Positions 53,009 to 63,349 of a stretch of 64,000 nt of DNA are shown one piece after another; within the stretch, counting starts at the first letter, position 1; the number at the start of each line of letters is the position of its first letter. The DNA comes from Dolichospermum flos-aquae CCAP 1403/13F (lineage in GTDB: Bacteria; Cyanobacteriota; Cyanobacteriia; Cyanobacteriales; Nostocaceae). The position numbers were made by a program, and so were the translations under genes. The stretch covers positions 1,240,001 to 1,304,000 of the forward strand of contig NZ_CP051206.1 in the NCBI RefSeq assembly GCF_012516395.1. The letters run 5' to 3'. The notes beneath the pieces are model-generated. The model was not told where the DNA came from. It searched no databases and worked only from the letters and a program-made list of their open reading frames with translations.

Positions 53009-54109
53009 TTAGCTACTAGAACCAGAGGAGGCTAATTCTGCTAACCGTTCTTGTTGATCTTGCGATATACAAGATTGAATTACCGTCTCTATATCACCTT
53101 CCAAAATAGGGTTAAGGGTAAAATTTTGACCTAAACGATGGTCAGTCACCCGGCTATCTTTATAATTGTAAGTGCGAATTTTTTCCGAACGAGAACCCGT
53201 ACCCACTTGTAAGCGCCGCATGGAAGTCACAGCATCCTGTTGTTCTCGCAATTTCAACTCATACAACTTAGCCCGGAGAATTTGCATCGCCCGTTCCTTA
53301 TTCTGTAACTGACTCCGTTCTTCCGTACAGAAAATCCGAATCCCAGTCGGTTTGTGGAACAAATCAGCGGCTGTTTCCACCTTGTTCACGTTTTGTCCAC
53401 CCGCACCACCAGAACGCGCCGTACTCATTTCAATATCTTTCGGGTCAATATGAATTTCCACCTCATCCACTTCTGGCATAATTGCTATAGTAGCAGTAGA
53501 AGTGTGAACCCTTCCCCCAGATTCCGTTGCTGGTACGCGCTGTACACGATGTACACCAGATTCAAACTTCAGCTTACTGTAAACACTATCACCTTGAATT
53601 TCTAGAATTACTTCCTTATACCCGCCCATTTCCCCCGAAGATTCGCTGACTAGCTTCACCTTCCAACCTTGGACATCAGAATAGCGAGAATACATCCGCA
53701 ATAAATCTCCCGCCCAAATACTCGCTTCATCACCACCAGTCCCAGCGCGAATTTCCAACATGATATTTTTATCATCGTTGGGGTCACGGGGTATCAGCAA
53801 CACTTTTAAGCGATTTTCCAGATATTCCAGCTTTTCCTCTAGTTCGCTGACTTCCAATGCTGCCATTTGTTGCAACTCTAGATCGCTATTTGACTCTTTG
53901 AGGATCTGACGCGCTCCTACTAATTCATCTTGGGTTGTTTTCCAAGTTTCATAGGTATCAACTACCTCTTCCAAGGAAGAACGAGACTTGGCAATTTTTT
54001 GATACTCATCAGGATTACTAGCGGTATCAGGATCGGCTAAACGGCGTGTTAATTCATTAAATGTTTGTTCAACAGATTTAAGTTTATCCAGTAAATATAT
54101 TTCTGCCAT
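53009..54109 (-). CDS. prfA: Peptide chain release factor 1
   Basis: Recognises UAA/UAG stop codons and triggers peptide release. 366 residues. The class I hallmark GGQ ([15 protein letters not shown]) and the PxT-region ([20 protein letters not shown]) are visible, with a coiled N-terminal domain. It is the last gene of the ribosomal operon, downstream of rpmE by 121 bp. Start ATG. Confidence 0.97.
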   Translation of the reverse strand: MAEIYLLDKLKSVEQTFNELTRRLADPDTASNPDEYQKIAKSRSSLEEVVDTYETWKTTQDELVGARQILKESNSDLELQQMAALEVSELEEKLEYLENRLKVLLIPRDPNDDKNIMLEIRAGTGGDEASIWAGDLLRMYSRYSDVQGWKVKLVSESSGEMGGYKEVILEIQGDSVYSKLKFESGVHRVQRVPATESGGRVHTSTATIAIMPEVDEVEIHIDPKDIEMSTARSGGAGGQNVNKVETAADLFHKPTGIRIFCTEERSQLQNKERAMQILRAKLYELKLREQQDAVTSMRRLQVGTGSRSEKIRTYNYKDSRVTDHRLGQNFTLNPILEGDIETVIQSCISQDQQERLAELASSGSSS

Positions 54110-54230
54110 GATGACTACATAAGCTCCTAAAAAATAACAAGTGGGCTACTGCATTAAATGACAAGCGACCCAGCACTATGCAGGGTCGTCTATGGCTTCC
54201 GCCATGCTATCAATAGTTACAGCCAACCAG

Positions 54231-54485
54231 CTACTTTTGATTATCGTCGCCAGTTTGAGTTTCAGTTTCAGTTTGAGTGCTGGACATACCATATTTACGG
54301 AGGAAGCGTTCTACACGGCCTTCAGTATCAATCATTTTCTGAGTACCAGTGTAAAAGGGGTGATTTCCAGACCAAACATCTACGTGTAATTCGGGTTTGG
54401 TAGCACCAATGGTCATAACTACTTGACCATTACAGTAGACTTTAGCATCTGGATACCATTTGGGATGAATATCAGGTTTAGCCAT
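54231..54485 (-). CDS. rpmE: 50S ribosomal protein L31
   Basis: 84 residues. Signature: MAKPDIHPKWYPDAKVYCNG, then TIGATKPELHVDVWSGNHPFYTG and KMIDTEGRVERFLRKYG. It has one Cys and lacks the CxxC zinc ribbon, so it is the zinc-free (C-minus) form. Tail Gln/Thr-rich (TQTETETQTG). Between rpsI and prfA, as in other cyanobacteria. Confidence 0.96.
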   Translation of the reverse strand: MAKPDIHPKWYPDAKVYCNGQVVMTIGATKPELHVDVWSGNHPFYTGTQKMIDTEGRVERFLRKYGMSSTQTETETQTGDDNQK

Positions 54486-54515
54486 TGTTTTTTTGTTGCG
54501 AATCTATATAAATTG

Positions 54516-54598
54516 TGACTGGGGATTGGGGACTGGGGACTGGGGACTGGGTAAAAGTTTTTCCTTCTGAACTCCTGACTCCTGACTCCTGACTCCTA
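54516..54598. repeat. Heptamer repeats (ACTGGGG)n and (ACTCCTG)n
   Basis: Four copies of actgggg (54518-54551) and four of actcctg (54571-54598), two different 7-bp families, fill the rpsI-rpmE spacer inside the operon. Confidence 0.85.
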
Positions 54599-54600
54599 TC

Positions 54601-55017
54601 TTAACGTTTGGAGTATTGAGGTGCTTTGCGGGCTTTGTGTAAACCGTATTTCTTCCGTTCTTTAGCTCGTGGGTCACGAGTTAAATAGCCTTCAGTTTTC
54701 AGCGGTGAACGGTTATCTGGGTCAAGTTGACACAAAGCGCGGGCAACTCCTAGACGAATAGAATCAGCCTGTCCAGTTAAGCCACCACCTTCGGCTTTCA
54801 CCAAAATGTCGTATTCGCTTTCTAATCCCAAGGTTTCCAAAGGTGCTTTAATAGCTCCTAAGTAGTTGGGATTGAATTGGAAATACAAATCTCCATCTTT
54901 GCCATTAACAGTCATTTTCCCTTCACCGGGAACTAGACGGACACTAGCAACTGAACATTTACGGCGACCAGTACCCCAGTAAACGGCACGACCGCTAGTA
55001 GTTTCTGCTACTTGCAT
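54601..55017 (-). CDS. rpsI: 30S ribosomal protein S9
   Basis: 138 residues, normal size. Signatures: [36 protein letters not shown] and the basic end [11 protein letters not shown]. It overlaps the rplM stop codon by one base (TAATG), implying translational coupling. In the L13-S9 pair typical of this locus. Confidence 0.97.
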   Translation of the reverse strand: MQVAETTSGRAVYWGTGRRKCSVASVRLVPGEGKMTVNGKDGDLYFQFNPNYLGAIKAPLETLGLESEYDILVKAEGGGLTGQADSIRLGVARALCQLDPDNRSPLKTEGYLTRDPRAKERKKYGLHKARKAPQYSKR

Positions 55018-55469
55018 TAATTTTCTCCAGGAATTGTACTAATTGTGATTTCTTTGGGTAGTTGTGCTGCATGAGGATGAGTTGGGCCTGCATACACTTT
55101 CAGCTTGGTAAATAATTGCTTACCCAAACTATTTTTAGGTAACATACCTTTAATAGCGTGTTCAAGGATTCTTTCGGGTAAGCGCTGTTGCAACTTAGCG
55201 AAAGTTTCTGTTTTCATTCCACCAGGACGGCCGGAATGACGACGGTAAACTTTTTGGGTGCGCTTTTTACCTGTAACTGCCACTTTCTCAGCATTGATAA
55301 TAATGACAAAATCCCCTGTATCCATATGGGGTGTAAATTCAGGTTTCTTTTTGCCTCTGAGGATCATTGCAACTTCGGTAGCAAGACGACCCAGACGTTT
55401 ATCTGTAGCGTCTACTAAGTACCAATCGCGCTCAATAGATGCTTGAGGGGGAAGGTAGGTTTTAGTCAT
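55017..55469 (-). CDS. rplM: 50S ribosomal protein L13
   Basis: 150 residues. Signatures: [51 protein letters not shown] and [11 protein letters not shown]. The stop overlaps the rpsI start. Between truA and rpsI, the standard order for cyanobacteria. Confidence 0.97.
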   Translation of the reverse strand: MTKTYLPPQASIERDWYLVDATDKRLGRLATEVAMILRGKKKPEFTPHMDTGDFVIIINAEKVAVTGKKRTQKVYRRHSGRPGGMKTETFAKLQQRLPERILEHAIKGMLPKNSLGKQLFTKLKVYAGPTHPHAAQLPKEITISTIPGEN

Positions 55470-55471
55470 TT

Positions 55472-55571
55472 TTTTTGTCAGTTGTCAGTTGTCAGTTGTC
55501 AGTTGTCAATTGTCAGTTGTCAGTTGTCAATTGTCAGTTGTCAGTTGTTAGTTGTCAATTGTCAATTGTCA
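55472..55571. repeat. Heptamer repeat (GTCAGTT)n between truA and rplM
   Basis: About 13 imperfect copies of gtcagtt with gtcaatt variants. It fills the whole spacer of the co-transcribed truA-rplM pair and runs into the 3' end of truA. Confidence 0.88.
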
Positions 55572-56395
55572 TGACCCATGACTAGGTATGGTTGGGTGTC
55601 ATACCAAATTTTTGGCGGAAAGGGAAAATCGGGATAACCGACTCTCAACAAGCATAACCCGTGAGCAGGTGCAGAATATTTCACTTCTTCCCGGCGTTCT
55701 TGTTGCCAGATGTCGGTGAAGTTATCTAGAGTCCGCTGACCAGAACCTACTTGTACTACCATTCCGATTAATAGCCGCACCATGCCATATAAAAATCCAT
55801 TAGCCTGAATTTCAATATGGATAAATGCTCCACTACGACGGCATTCTACTGCTTGCACTTCTACCCAGGAATGCGATCGCGCTGACCCAGCCCGTTCAAA
55901 AGCAGATAAATGGTGTTTTCCCAGTAGCGGTTTCAGGGCAGATGTAATTAAGTCTGCATCCAAGGGGGCATAATAATAATGCCAACTGAAAGGTTGCGCG
56001 AATAAATTCGGTAAATTTTCAGTATAGATAGTGTAGCGATATCGTCGGTAAACTGCGCTAAAACGAGCGTGCCAACTTTCACTTACACCTGCTGATGCCC
56101 TGATCAATATCCCTGGGGGCAAATAGCCATTGAGAACCTTTGCCCACCTGTGAGCAGGAATTGAACCTGTAGCTTGAAAATGGGCTACTTGAGCGGCAGC
56201 ATGGACTCCAGAATCAGTTCTACCTGCTCCGTGGAGTGTCACATGATACCCTAGAACAGTGGCTATAGCTGTTTCTATCTCTTCCTGGACAGTGCGCTGT
56301 CCTTTTTGTCTTTGCCAGCCGTGAAAATGAGTACCTATGTACTGAATAACCAAGGCTACTCGCTGAGTAGAATTATGCTGGCTGCTTTCTAACAT
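55562..56395 (-). CDS. truA: tRNA pseudouridine synthase A
   Basis: Makes pseudouridine at tRNA positions 38-40. 277 residues. Motifs: YIGTHFHGWQRQKGQRTVQEE, the catalytic Asp in GAGRTDSGVHA, and the C-terminal ANGFLYGMVRLLIG. It is embedded in the ribosomal operon between rplQ and rplM, as commonly found. The last codons overlap the heptamer repeat. Confidence 0.96.
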   Translation of the reverse strand: MLESSQHNSTQRVALVIQYIGTHFHGWQRQKGQRTVQEEIETAIATVLGYHVTLHGAGRTDSGVHAAAQVAHFQATGSIPAHRWAKVLNGYLPPGILIRASAGVSESWHARFSAVYRRYRYTIYTENLPNLFAQPFSWHYYYAPLDADLITSALKPLLGKHHLSAFERAGSARSHSWVEVQAVECRRSGAFIHIEIQANGFLYGMVRLLIGMVVQVGSGQRTLDNFTDIWQQERREEVKYSAPAHGLCLLRVGYPDFPFPPKIWYDTQPYLVMGHDN

Positions 56396-56400
56396 AGTTG

Positions 56401-56470
56401 TTTGTCAGTTGTCAGTCGTCAGTTGTCAGTTGTTTTTTATTTGCTACTGACCAATGACTAATGACTAATA
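56401..56470. repeat. Heptamer repeat between rplQ and truA
   Basis: Five copies of gtcagtt-type units, then three of actgacc/actaatg on the complementary pattern, filling the spacer. Confidence 0.8.
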
Positions 56471-56473
56471 ACT

Positions 56474-56824
56474 TTAAACTAGTTCAATAATCGCCATTTC
56501 AGCATGATCACCGCGACGGGGGACGGTATGCAGAATGCGAGTATAACCACCTTGACGGCCAGCATACCGAGTTGGGGCTTGCTCGAATAGTGCATGAACC
56601 AGGGCTGTGTCGTAGATATAACCTAACGCCTTGCGACGTGATGCTAAAGAGCCATCTTTAGCTAGGGTAATCATTTTATCTACTTCACTACGAACAACTT
56701 TAGCTCTGATTAAAGTTGTAGTAATTCGACCATGACGTACCAACTCTGTTGTCAAAGCTCTGAGAAGAGCGCGACGTTGATCCGCTGGTTTACTAAGTTT
56801 TTTGACTCGGCAACGATGGCGCAT
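56474..56824 (-). CDS. rplQ: 50S ribosomal protein L17
   Basis: 116 residues. Signatures: [39 protein letters not shown] and the C-terminal [20 protein letters not shown]. It follows rpoA by 35 bp, the usual end of the alpha operon core. Confidence 0.97.
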   Translation of the reverse strand: MRHRCRVKKLSKPADQRRALLRALTTELVRHGRITTTLIRAKVVRSEVDKMITLAKDGSLASRRKALGYIYDTALVHALFEQAPTRYAGRQGGYTRILHTVPRRGDHAEMAIIELV

Positions 56825-56859
56825 AATAATGCAAAGAGTGAATTATTAATGGTTTTGAT

Positions 56860-57804
56860 TTAGCTAGGCTTAGAGCTTCTTTCTTGAGGTAAAGTAATAC
56901 CTAAGCGACGCTGTAAAGCTTCCACTACTTCTTCCGCTGACTTTTGACCAAAGTTTTTGATTTCTAAAAGGTCTTCTTGGGTGTAATCCAATAAGTCGGC
57001 TACGGAATTTACTTGAGCGCGTTTGAGACAGTTATAAGCTCTGACAGATAACTGTAATTCTTCAATCGGAATTTGCGCGGTGGGATCATCTGGGATATCT
57101 GAACCTGTATCCGTTGGTTCTAAGGAGATATCTTTCAGTGGGTTGAATAAATCTACCAAAATTCCAGCGGCAGATGATAGTGCTTCTTGAGGAGAAATAC
57201 TACCATTAGTCCATACTTCCAACAGTAGTCGGTCTTTCAAAGAACCATCGTCACGGGTTTCTTCAACACTATAGTTGACTTTCCGTACGGGCATAAACAC
57301 TGAGTCAATTTGGAGAAAATCCAAAGATGTGGCTTCTTCTCTGCCTCGTTCTACAGTCCTGTAGCCTTTGCCTTTCTCAATCCGAAATTCCATTTCCAGT
57401 TTTCCACCTTCAGCAATGGTGGCGATATACTGGGTCGGGTCAATCACTTCTACTTCACTAGGTAAGTCGAAATGCGCTACAGTAACTGTTGCTGGGCCGT
57501 TCACGAGTAAGCGACCAATTTGGGGTTGAGAAGAATAACTCTTGAGAATGACATCCTTCATTCGCATGAGGATTTCTAGTACGTCTTCTCTTACCCCTGG
57601 AACTGTCGCAAACTCATGGCTAACACCAGCAATTCTCACCGCTGTTACTGATGTCCCTTCTAAGTTAGAAAGTAAAACCCGCCGCAACGCGTTACCAACA
57701 GTTGTCCCTTGACTGCGCTCTAGGGGTTCTAGAACGAACTTACTGTAATAGCTCCGACTTTCCTCAGCATTAGACTCTACACATTCAATTTGAAACTGAG
57801 CCAC
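56860..57804 (-). CDS. rpoA: RNA polymerase subunit alpha
   Basis: 314 residues. The N-terminal dimerisation domain (about 1-230) begins QFQIECVES and includes LEPLERSQGTTVGNALRRVLL. The C-terminal domain (about 245-310) has the LSVRAYNCLKRAQVNSVADLL and NFGQKSAEEVVEAL helices that contact DNA and activators. The start is GTG (57804), preceded by GGGAGG. It lies between rpsK and rplQ. Confidence 0.97.
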   Translation of the reverse strand: MAQFQIECVESNAEESRSYYSKFVLEPLERSQGTTVGNALRRVLLSNLEGTSVTAVRIAGVSHEFATVPGVREDVLEILMRMKDVILKSYSSQPQIGRLLVNGPATVTVAHFDLPSEVEVIDPTQYIATIAEGGKLEMEFRIEKGKGYRTVERGREEATSLDFLQIDSVFMPVRKVNYSVEETRDDGSLKDRLLLEVWTNGSISPQEALSSAAGILVDLFNPLKDISLEPTDTGSDIPDDPTAQIPIEELQLSVRAYNCLKRAQVNSVADLLDYTQEDLLEIKNFGQKSAEEVVEALQRRLGITLPQERSSKPS

Positions 57805-58010
57805 GGAGTAGCCTCCCTTGTTAAGGTGCTGCTAGAAGACAAATTAATTGCTTCTCAAATTTTCTTGAAAGCGAACTTATTTACCCCACGCGTCTAAATT
57901 CAACAAGTATTCGCTTGGGGAAAATAGTTCAAAATTACCAGCCACAGAGGGCATTGTTGATGATTTCCCAAGGGTTCTAGCTTTTGGCTTGATTACCCAA
58001 TAGGTTCTGT

Positions 58011-58406
58011 TTAAACTCGACGGCGCTTGGGTGGACGGCAACCGTTGTGGGGAATTGGGGTAATATCTCGAATGAGTGTAATTTCCAATCCTGCACCTTG
58101 AAGCGCCCGAATAGCGGTTTCTCTACCTGCACCGGGACCACTCACCATGACTTCGATTTGCCGCATTCCTTGGTCTGTGGCTCGTCTAGCTGCGCTTTCA
58201 GCAGCGGTTTGTGCAGCAAAGGGAGTTCCCTTTTTTGCCCCTTTAAATCCACTAGAACCAGCACTTGCCCAGGAGATAACATCTCCATTTTGATCGGTAA
58301 TCGTGACAATGCTATTGTTGAAGGTAGACTGAATGTAGGCAACCCCATTGGGTACGTTCCGTTTCTGCTTTTTGCTCCCGGATTTTTTCGTTGGTTGTCT
58401 GGCCAT
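58011..58406 (-). CDS. rpsK: 30S ribosomal protein S11
   Basis: 131 residues. Signatures: [39 protein letters not shown] and the end [18 protein letters not shown]. It is 206 bp upstream of rpoA, a longer spacer than elsewhere in this operon; this could hold a processing site. Confidence 0.97.
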   Translation of the reverse strand: MARQPTKKSGSKKQKRNVPNGVAYIQSTFNNSIVTITDQNGDVISWASAGSSGFKGAKKGTPFAAQTAAESAARRATDQGMRQIEVMVSGPGAGRETAIRALQGAGLEITLIRDITPIPHNGCRPPKRRRV

Positions 58407-58460
58407 ATTTCTTTAGTGAATTTAAGGTACAACTTGCTAATTGCAGCAAGTTTAGAAAAA

Positions 58461-58841
58461 TTATTTGCCAGGGGCTTTCTTCTTACCAGCCACTGTCTGT
58501 CTTCTACCGCGTCTGGTTCTTGCGTTGGTCCGGGTTCTTTGTCCACGCACTGGTAAGCCCATGCGGTGTCTACGACCTCTGTAACAGCCAATGTCAACTA
58601 AACGTTTAATATTTAGTCCTTCTAGACGACGTAAATCTCCTTCAACTTGATAGTTGCTTTCGATTTCTCCTCTGAGGGCAGCTACATCAGCATCAGATAG
58701 GTCTTTTACGCGGGTATCTGGGTTAACGCCAGTAGCTGCGAGAATTTGATGTGATCTAGTTAAGCCAATTCCGTAAATGTATGTTAGACCAATTTCTACA
58801 CGCTTATCGCGGGGAAGGTCTACGCCGGAAATCCGTGCCAC
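58461..58841 (-). CDS. rpsM: 30S ribosomal protein S13
   Basis: 126 residues from a GTG at 58841, preceded by GGGAGAG; an in-frame ATG 22 codons upstream (58907) would add a non-homologous leader, so GTG is preferred. Signatures: [31 protein letters not shown] and the basic tail [20 protein letters not shown]. Between rpmJ and rpsK. Confidence 0.95.
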   Translation of the reverse strand: MARISGVDLPRDKRVEIGLTYIYGIGLTRSHQILAATGVNPDTRVKDLSDADVAALRGEIESNYQVEGDLRRLEGLNIKRLVDIGCYRGRRHRMGLPVRGQRTRTNARTRRGRRQTVAGKKKAPGK

Positions 58842-58947
58842 AATGAATCTCTCCCTATTGTTTTCGTAGTTGCAGTTAGCAAAGTGCGATTTTGTGGCTT
58901 TAGCCATTTCATGGTCGCGGGTTTAACTTTGCTTTGATAGATAGTTT

Positions 58948-59061
58948 CTATCCTTGGCGTTGTTTGTGTTTGGGATTTTCACAAATCACCATCACGCGAC
59001 CACGACGCTTGATCACGCTGCACTTTTCACAAATTTTCTTAACTGAGGCTCTGACTTTCAT
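58948..59061 (-). CDS. rpmJ: 50S ribosomal protein L36
   Basis: 37 residues: [20 protein letters not shown], then [17 protein letters not shown]. The four zinc ligands C11, C14, C27 and H32 are visible. It is the smallest gene in the operon, between infA and rpsM as expected. Confidence 0.95.
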   Translation of the reverse strand: MKVRASVKKICEKCSVIKRRGRVMVICENPKHKQRQG

Positions 59062-59177
59062 GCCTTTAAAATTGACTCCAAATAGTAAATTATAGCATTT
59101 CTAGAAGAAATATTTCAGTTATGTAACTAGAAAAAGACCAGTTGATTTATGTATGGTAAGATTCTCTGTTATTGATT

Positions 59178-59402
59178 TTATTTCTTCCGCAGGCGATAGG
59201 TGATTCTACCTTTGGTTAAGTCGTAGGGTGTTAATTCAACTTTGACGCGATCGCCAGGTAAAATCTTGATGTAATTACGGCGAATTTTCCCAGAAATGTG
59301 TGCCAGGACATTAAAGCCGTTATCTAAGTCAACACGAAACATTGCATTAGGCAACGATTCGGTGACAGTCCCTTCCATTTCGATTAGATCTTGCTTAGAC
59401 AA
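59178..59402 (-). CDS. infA: Translation initiation factor IF-1
   Basis: 74 residues, one S1/OB domain: [40 protein letters not shown] and [16 protein letters not shown]. Translation starts at TTG (59402), supported by TGAGG about ten bases upstream and by perfect agreement of the N-terminus with the family. Between adk and rpmJ. Confidence 0.96.
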
Positions 59403-59826
59403 GTTTTTTCCTCAACTCAACAATCTCCTATTGTCCTTGTACACTTTTATGGGCATAAAGAGCATAATTGGAGAAATATATCAACAGTTATTAATACATC
59501 TTAGGTGACATACTCCACACACTCCCTTATGCCTTGGGGCACGCTTGCGCGAACAGGTGAGTATGGGTTTCTCAGCGACTCCTCTACGAGGACATTAACT
59601 GAGCTTTAAAGCCCTATGCCCTAGGGACTTTTGAAGATAATTTTTAACTTTTTTGATCGGCTGCTTTTGGTGCATTTAATTTGTGTTACACCTATCAGTC
59701 AAATTTTATCACTTGTGAGAAGAACAAGATTTGACTCGCGTCTGGCTTGGAAGATAGGGGCGAGGTAATAAGGCAATGGAAAAATTTTTTCTCTCTACCG
59801 ACATAGACCGCTGCCCCTGAGTTTCT
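59403..59826. other. 424-bp spacer between adk and infA with palindromic fragments
   Basis: This is the longest gap inside the ribosomal operon. It contains short foldbacks such as ccttggggcacgcttgcgcg (about 59533), gactcctctacgaggac (about 59577-59594) and ccctatgccctaggg (about 59621-59636). No gene is visible. It may be a mobile-element end or structured leader; the origin is unclear. Confidence 0.4.
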
Positions 59827-60381
59827 TTAAGCAGCTATGATATTTTTCAAATCAGTAAAAACTTCTTCTTGGGACTGATTACCGTTGACTGTGAGGAGTT
59901 TTTGGCGATCGCTGTAAAAGTTAATCAAGGGTGCAGTATCATCACGGTAGACTTCCAAGCGCCGACGAATCACTTCTTCAGTATCATCTTTTCGTCCGCG
60001 TCCTAGTAGCCGAGTAATGACAGTTTCATCTGGTGCATCCAGATTAACTACCTTTTCACCACCCTGTCCTAGACTTTTCAGTAATTCTGCCAGAAATTCT
60101 GCCTGTGTAACTTTACGAGGAAAGCCGTCCAAAATCCAACCTGTTTTAGTATCTGATTGTTGCAGGCGTTCCTTTACCATATCTTCTACTAATTTATCGG
60201 GGACTAATTCGCCTTTATCCATGAAACTTTGGGCTTGCATTCCCAAAGTTGTTTTCTCTTGAATAGCTTGACGTAAAATGTCACCTGTAGAAATATGGGG
60301 AATCTGCAAAAATGCAGCCAAGGTTTGAGCTTGAGTTCCTTTACCAGCACCCGGTGGTCCCAAGAAGATTAATCGCGTCAC
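59827..60381 (-). CDS. adk: Adenylate kinase
   Basis: ATP + AMP to 2 ADP. 184 residues, the short (lidless) form common in cyanobacteria. P-loop [10 protein letters not shown], the AMP-binding [23 protein letters not shown] and the [19 protein letters not shown] lid-region residues. The GTG start (60381) overlaps the secY stop by one base (TAGTG), so it is translationally coupled to secY. Confidence 0.96.
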   Translation of the reverse strand: MTRLIFLGPPGAGKGTQAQTLAAFLQIPHISTGDILRQAIQEKTTLGMQAQSFMDKGELVPDKLVEDMVKERLQQSDTKTGWILDGFPRKVTQAEFLAELLKSLGQGGEKVVNLDAPDETVITRLLGRGRKDDTEEVIRRRLEVYRDDTAPLINFYSDRQKLLTVNGNQSQEEVFTDLKNIIAA

Positions 60382-61694
60382 TATTGTTTCACCATTCCTT
60401 CATAACGCTGAGAGATAACGTAAGTTTGGATTTGTTTAGCCGTATCAATTGCCACACCAACCAAAATTAACAAAGATGTTGCCCCCAGTCCTTTAAAGGT
60501 GGGAACTTTTAAGGCACTTTCTACGGCTGTGGGAATAATTGCCACTAAACCTAGAAAGATAGCTCCTAAAAAAGTAAGTCGGTTTGTCACCCGTTCAATA
60601 TACTCACTAGTAGCTTTTCCGGGACGAATACCGGGAATACTAGAACCCATTTTTTTTAAATTCTGAGCTACATCTACTGGGTTGAGAATCAACGAAGAAT
60701 AGAAATAGCTGAAGAAAACAATGGAAGTTAAGTAAACGAGAGCATATACCCAAGGTGCAGAACCACCAGGACTTAAATAGGTATTAACAATGTTTGCTAA
60801 TTCGGGATTCTTAGTGAAATTGGCGACTAAAAGTGGCAAACTCAGGATTGCGGCTGCGAAAATAATCGGCATTACCCCACCAGAGTTGAGACGTAGGGGT
60901 AAATAACTCCGCTGTTCTGCTAAAACTCTTCTACCTACTTGACGACGGGCAGAAATAATGGGGATGCGGCGCATTCCTTCTTGTACGAACACAATACCCA
61001 CGATTGTGAACATAAAAACCACTACAAGAACGATGACGCGCCCGACTATTTCCCGTCCACCAACTTGTACCAAGTCAATGGTATCGCCGAGAGACTTGGG
61101 TAAAGATGCCACAATGTTGACAAAAATCAACAAAGATGCCCCATTACCAATACCCCGTTCTGTAATCAGTTCCGATGCCCACATGACGAACATTGAACCA
61201 GCAGTGAGAGCGATCGCCGTTTCTGCTACGAATATCGGACCTGGTGTTTTGGCAAATTGTTGGAGAAATAATGCCGAAAAAGCCACACTTTGAATAATTG
61301 CCCAAATTACAGTCACATAGCGGGTAATTTGTGATATTTTCCGCCGACCTGCTTCGCCTTCATTTTTCTGGAGATTTTCTAAAGATGGCAGAGCAGAAGT
61401 GAGTAATTGGATAATAATGGACGCATTAATAAAGGGCAAAATCCCTAAAGCAAAGACACCTAAAGTAGAGAGTCCCCGCCCAGAGAATATATCCAATAAA
61501 CCAAAGATGGAATTGTTGCCCGATATAGCTTCAGCAAACTTAGGTCTATCAATTCCTGGGACAGGCAAAAAGATACCCAGGCGAACCAAAATTAAAATAC
61601 CGACAGTGACAAGCAGCCTACCTCTCAGTCCGGCTGCTTGCGCCATCTGCATAAAAGTTTCTTGAGCTGTTGGGGCTTTGTCTCGACTGATCAT
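60381..61694 (-). CDS. secY: Protein translocase subunit SecY
   Basis: 437 residues with ten transmembrane helices. Core subunit of the Sec channel in plasma and thylakoid membranes. Signatures: [14 protein letters not shown], the [20 protein letters not shown] segment, [13 protein letters not shown] and the C-terminal RYEGMVKQ. It follows rplO and is translationally coupled to adk. Confidence 0.97.
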   Translation of the reverse strand: MISRDKAPTAQETFMQMAQAAGLRGRLLVTVGILILVRLGIFLPVPGIDRPKFAEAISGNNSIFGLLDIFSGRGLSTLGVFALGILPFINASIIIQLLTSALPSLENLQKNEGEAGRRKISQITRYVTVIWAIIQSVAFSALFLQQFAKTPGPIFVAETAIALTAGSMFVMWASELITERGIGNGASLLIFVNIVASLPKSLGDTIDLVQVGGREIVGRVIVLVVVFMFTIVGIVFVQEGMRRIPIISARRQVGRRVLAEQRSYLPLRLNSGGVMPIIFAAAILSLPLLVANFTKNPELANIVNTYLSPGGSAPWVYALVYLTSIVFFSYFYSSLILNPVDVAQNLKKMGSSIPGIRPGKATSEYIERVTNRLTFLGAIFLGLVAIIPTAVESALKVPTFKGLGATSLLILVGVAIDTAKQIQTYVISQRYEGMVKQ

Positions 61695-61759
61695 AGAGTT
61701 TTACCTTTGAAGTCCTAACTATGATTTACGTGATTCATTATGATGAAGATGATTAAGCC

Positions 61760-61865
61760 GTCTGAACTGTGATTTTTGTGATTTATTTGATGAAGATGAT
61801 TATCCTAATCACATTCATCATCCTAATCATATAAATCATCTTAATCATAAAAATCATAGTTCAGA
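61760..61865. repeat. Long imperfect inverted repeat between rplO and secY
   Basis: The outer arms gtctgaactgtgatttttgt and tcataaaaatcatagttcag pair over ~20 bp, with inner tgatgaagatgatta / taatcatataaatcatctt segments also complementary. The minus-strand transcript of the operon would fold here just before secY. A partial third copy of the same motif lies at 61711-61755. Confidence 0.7.
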
Positions 61866-61868
61866 CTT

Positions 61869-62312
61869 TTATGCAGCTTCACAACTTCCACCAGCAGCCT
61901 CGATTTTGATTCGAGCTTGGCCTGTGAAAGCAGCAGCTTTTACCTGAAGAGGAACATTCAATTCCCCATTCCCCAAAATTTTCAATGGACCTTTAACAGT
62001 GGTTAAGATACCTGCCGCTTTTAAGGATTCCAAAGTTACTTCTGAGTTAGCAGGTAAATCATTTAATTTCTCTACATTAATCGTAGTGTAGATTCTCCGG
62101 TTCATCAGGGGGAAACCCTTGAGTTTAGGTATCCGGCGGTACAATGGCTGTTGACCACCTTCAAAACCTGGTCTTGTCCCACTACCAGAACGGGATTTTT
62201 GACCACGCATCCCTAAACCAGCACTAGCACCTTGTCCAGCAGAAATACCTCTACCTACACGCTTACGGCGTTTTTTAGAGCCTTTTTGGGGCTTAACATC
62301 ATTAAGTCTCAT
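61869..62312 (-). CDS. rplO: 50S ribosomal protein L15
   Basis: 147 residues. Signatures: [39 protein letters not shown] and [12 protein letters not shown], plus the C-terminal AAGGSCEAA. Between rpsE and secY, the standard order. Confidence 0.97.
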   Translation of the reverse strand: MRLNDVKPQKGSKKRRKRVGRGISAGQGASAGLGMRGQKSRSGSGTRPGFEGGQQPLYRRIPKLKGFPLMNRRIYTTINVEKLNDLPANSEVTLESLKAAGILTTVKGPLKILGNGELNVPLQVKAAAFTGQARIKIEAAGGSCEAA

Positions 62313-62376
62313 TTTGGTTTGTGATTTTAGATTTTAGATTTTGGATTTTAGATTGAGAATCTGATACAAAGACTGA

Positions 62377-62901
62377 CTAAATATAGAGTTTCTCAATGGC
62401 GATACCGCGATCTTCAGCAACTTCACTTAATGTTCGCAGGGTAGATAGAGCGTTGACTGCTGCTCTGGCGTTGTTCAAAGGGTTGTTTGAACCTAGTTGT
62501 TTAGCGAGAATATTACGTATTCCTGCTAACTCTAATACAGTCCGTACAGCACCCCCGGCAATTACCCCTGTACCTGGTGCGGCTGGGCGCATCATGACTT
62601 TAGCACCGCCACCAACACCATCAATGGGGTGAGGAATAGAATTGGATTTGGTGATCGGGATGTCAATTAGATGTTTTTTACCATCAGCGACACCTTTTTT
62701 AACTGCACCAATTACATCTGATGCCTTACCAACTCCGACTCCAACTTGTCCACGTTCATTACCGACGACGACAATGGCACGGAAGCTGAGTTTTTTACCA
62801 CCTTTGACGACTTTACTCACCCGGCGGATTTGGATAACTCGCTCTTGCCAGGTGGTTTCTTCTTTTTTTGTACGGCTTGCTTTACGACGACCGGTTACCA
62901 T
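62377..62901 (-). CDS. rpsE: 30S ribosomal protein S5
   Basis: 174 residues from the ATG at 62901, preceded by GAGAG; the longer TTG frame (62907) is less likely. Signatures: [40 protein letters not shown] and [20 protein letters not shown]. Between rplR and rplO. Confidence 0.96.
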   Translation of the reverse strand: MVTGRRKASRTKKEETTWQERVIQIRRVSKVVKGGKKLSFRAIVVVGNERGQVGVGVGKASDVIGAVKKGVADGKKHLIDIPITKSNSIPHPIDGVGGGAKVMMRPAAPGTGVIAGGAVRTVLELAGIRNILAKQLGSNNPLNNARAAVNALSTLRTLSEVAEDRGIAIEKLYI

Positions 62902-62918
62902 AATCAATGCTCTCTTTT

Positions 62919-62980
62919 AGTTGTCAGTTGTCAGTTGTCAGTTGTCAGTTGTCAGTTGCTACTGACTATTGACTACTGAC
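62919..62980. repeat. Heptamer repeat (GTCAGTT)n between rplR and rpsE
   Basis: About six units of gtcagtt followed by actgact/attgact units that can pair with them. Sits between two co-transcribed ribosomal protein genes. Confidence 0.85.
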
Positions 62981-62984
62981 GGAC

Positions 62985-63347
62985 TTAGAAATCTAAACCA
63001 GCCTCGCGTGCCGCCTCGGCTAAGGCTTTGACGCGACCATGATAGAGGTTGCCACCACGGTCAAAAACGACTTTAGTGATGCCTTTTTCTAGGGCGCGGA
63101 CAGCTACCAGTTTACCAACTTGCACTGATGCGTCACAGTTGGCACCGGAAGCGATGCTAGATTTCAATTCTGGTTCTACGGTTGATGCCGCTACTATAGT
63201 TTCCTGCTTGGCATCATCAATCAATTGAGCATAAATATGCTCATTGGATCGAAATATGGACAAACGTGGACGTTCTGGGGAACCGTTGACTTTGCTACGA
63301 ACGCGCCGATGACGACGTTGTTTTGATTCTTTGCGTGTAAGTTTCAT
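62985..63347 (-). CDS. rplR: 50S ribosomal protein L18
   Basis: 120 residues. Signatures: [33 protein letters not shown] and [20 protein letters not shown]. It binds 5S rRNA. It starts 2 bp after the rplF stop, so the two are tightly coupled. Confidence 0.96.
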   Translation of the reverse strand: MKLTRKESKQRRHRRVRSKVNGSPERPRLSIFRSNEHIYAQLIDDAKQETIVAASTVEPELKSSIASGANCDASVQVGKLVAVRALEKGITKVVFDRGGNLYHGRVKALAEAAREAGLDF

Positions 63348-63349
63348 AT

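Noticed and set aside
58047-58609. Long frames overlapping rpsK and rpsM in other frames (58047-58556, 58142-58597)
   Set aside because: They lie over highly conserved ribosomal protein genes and show no family pattern.
58842-58907. Twenty-two-codon N-terminal extension of rpsM
   Set aside because: S13 proteins begin at [12 protein letters not shown]; the GTG at 58841 has its own ribosome site.
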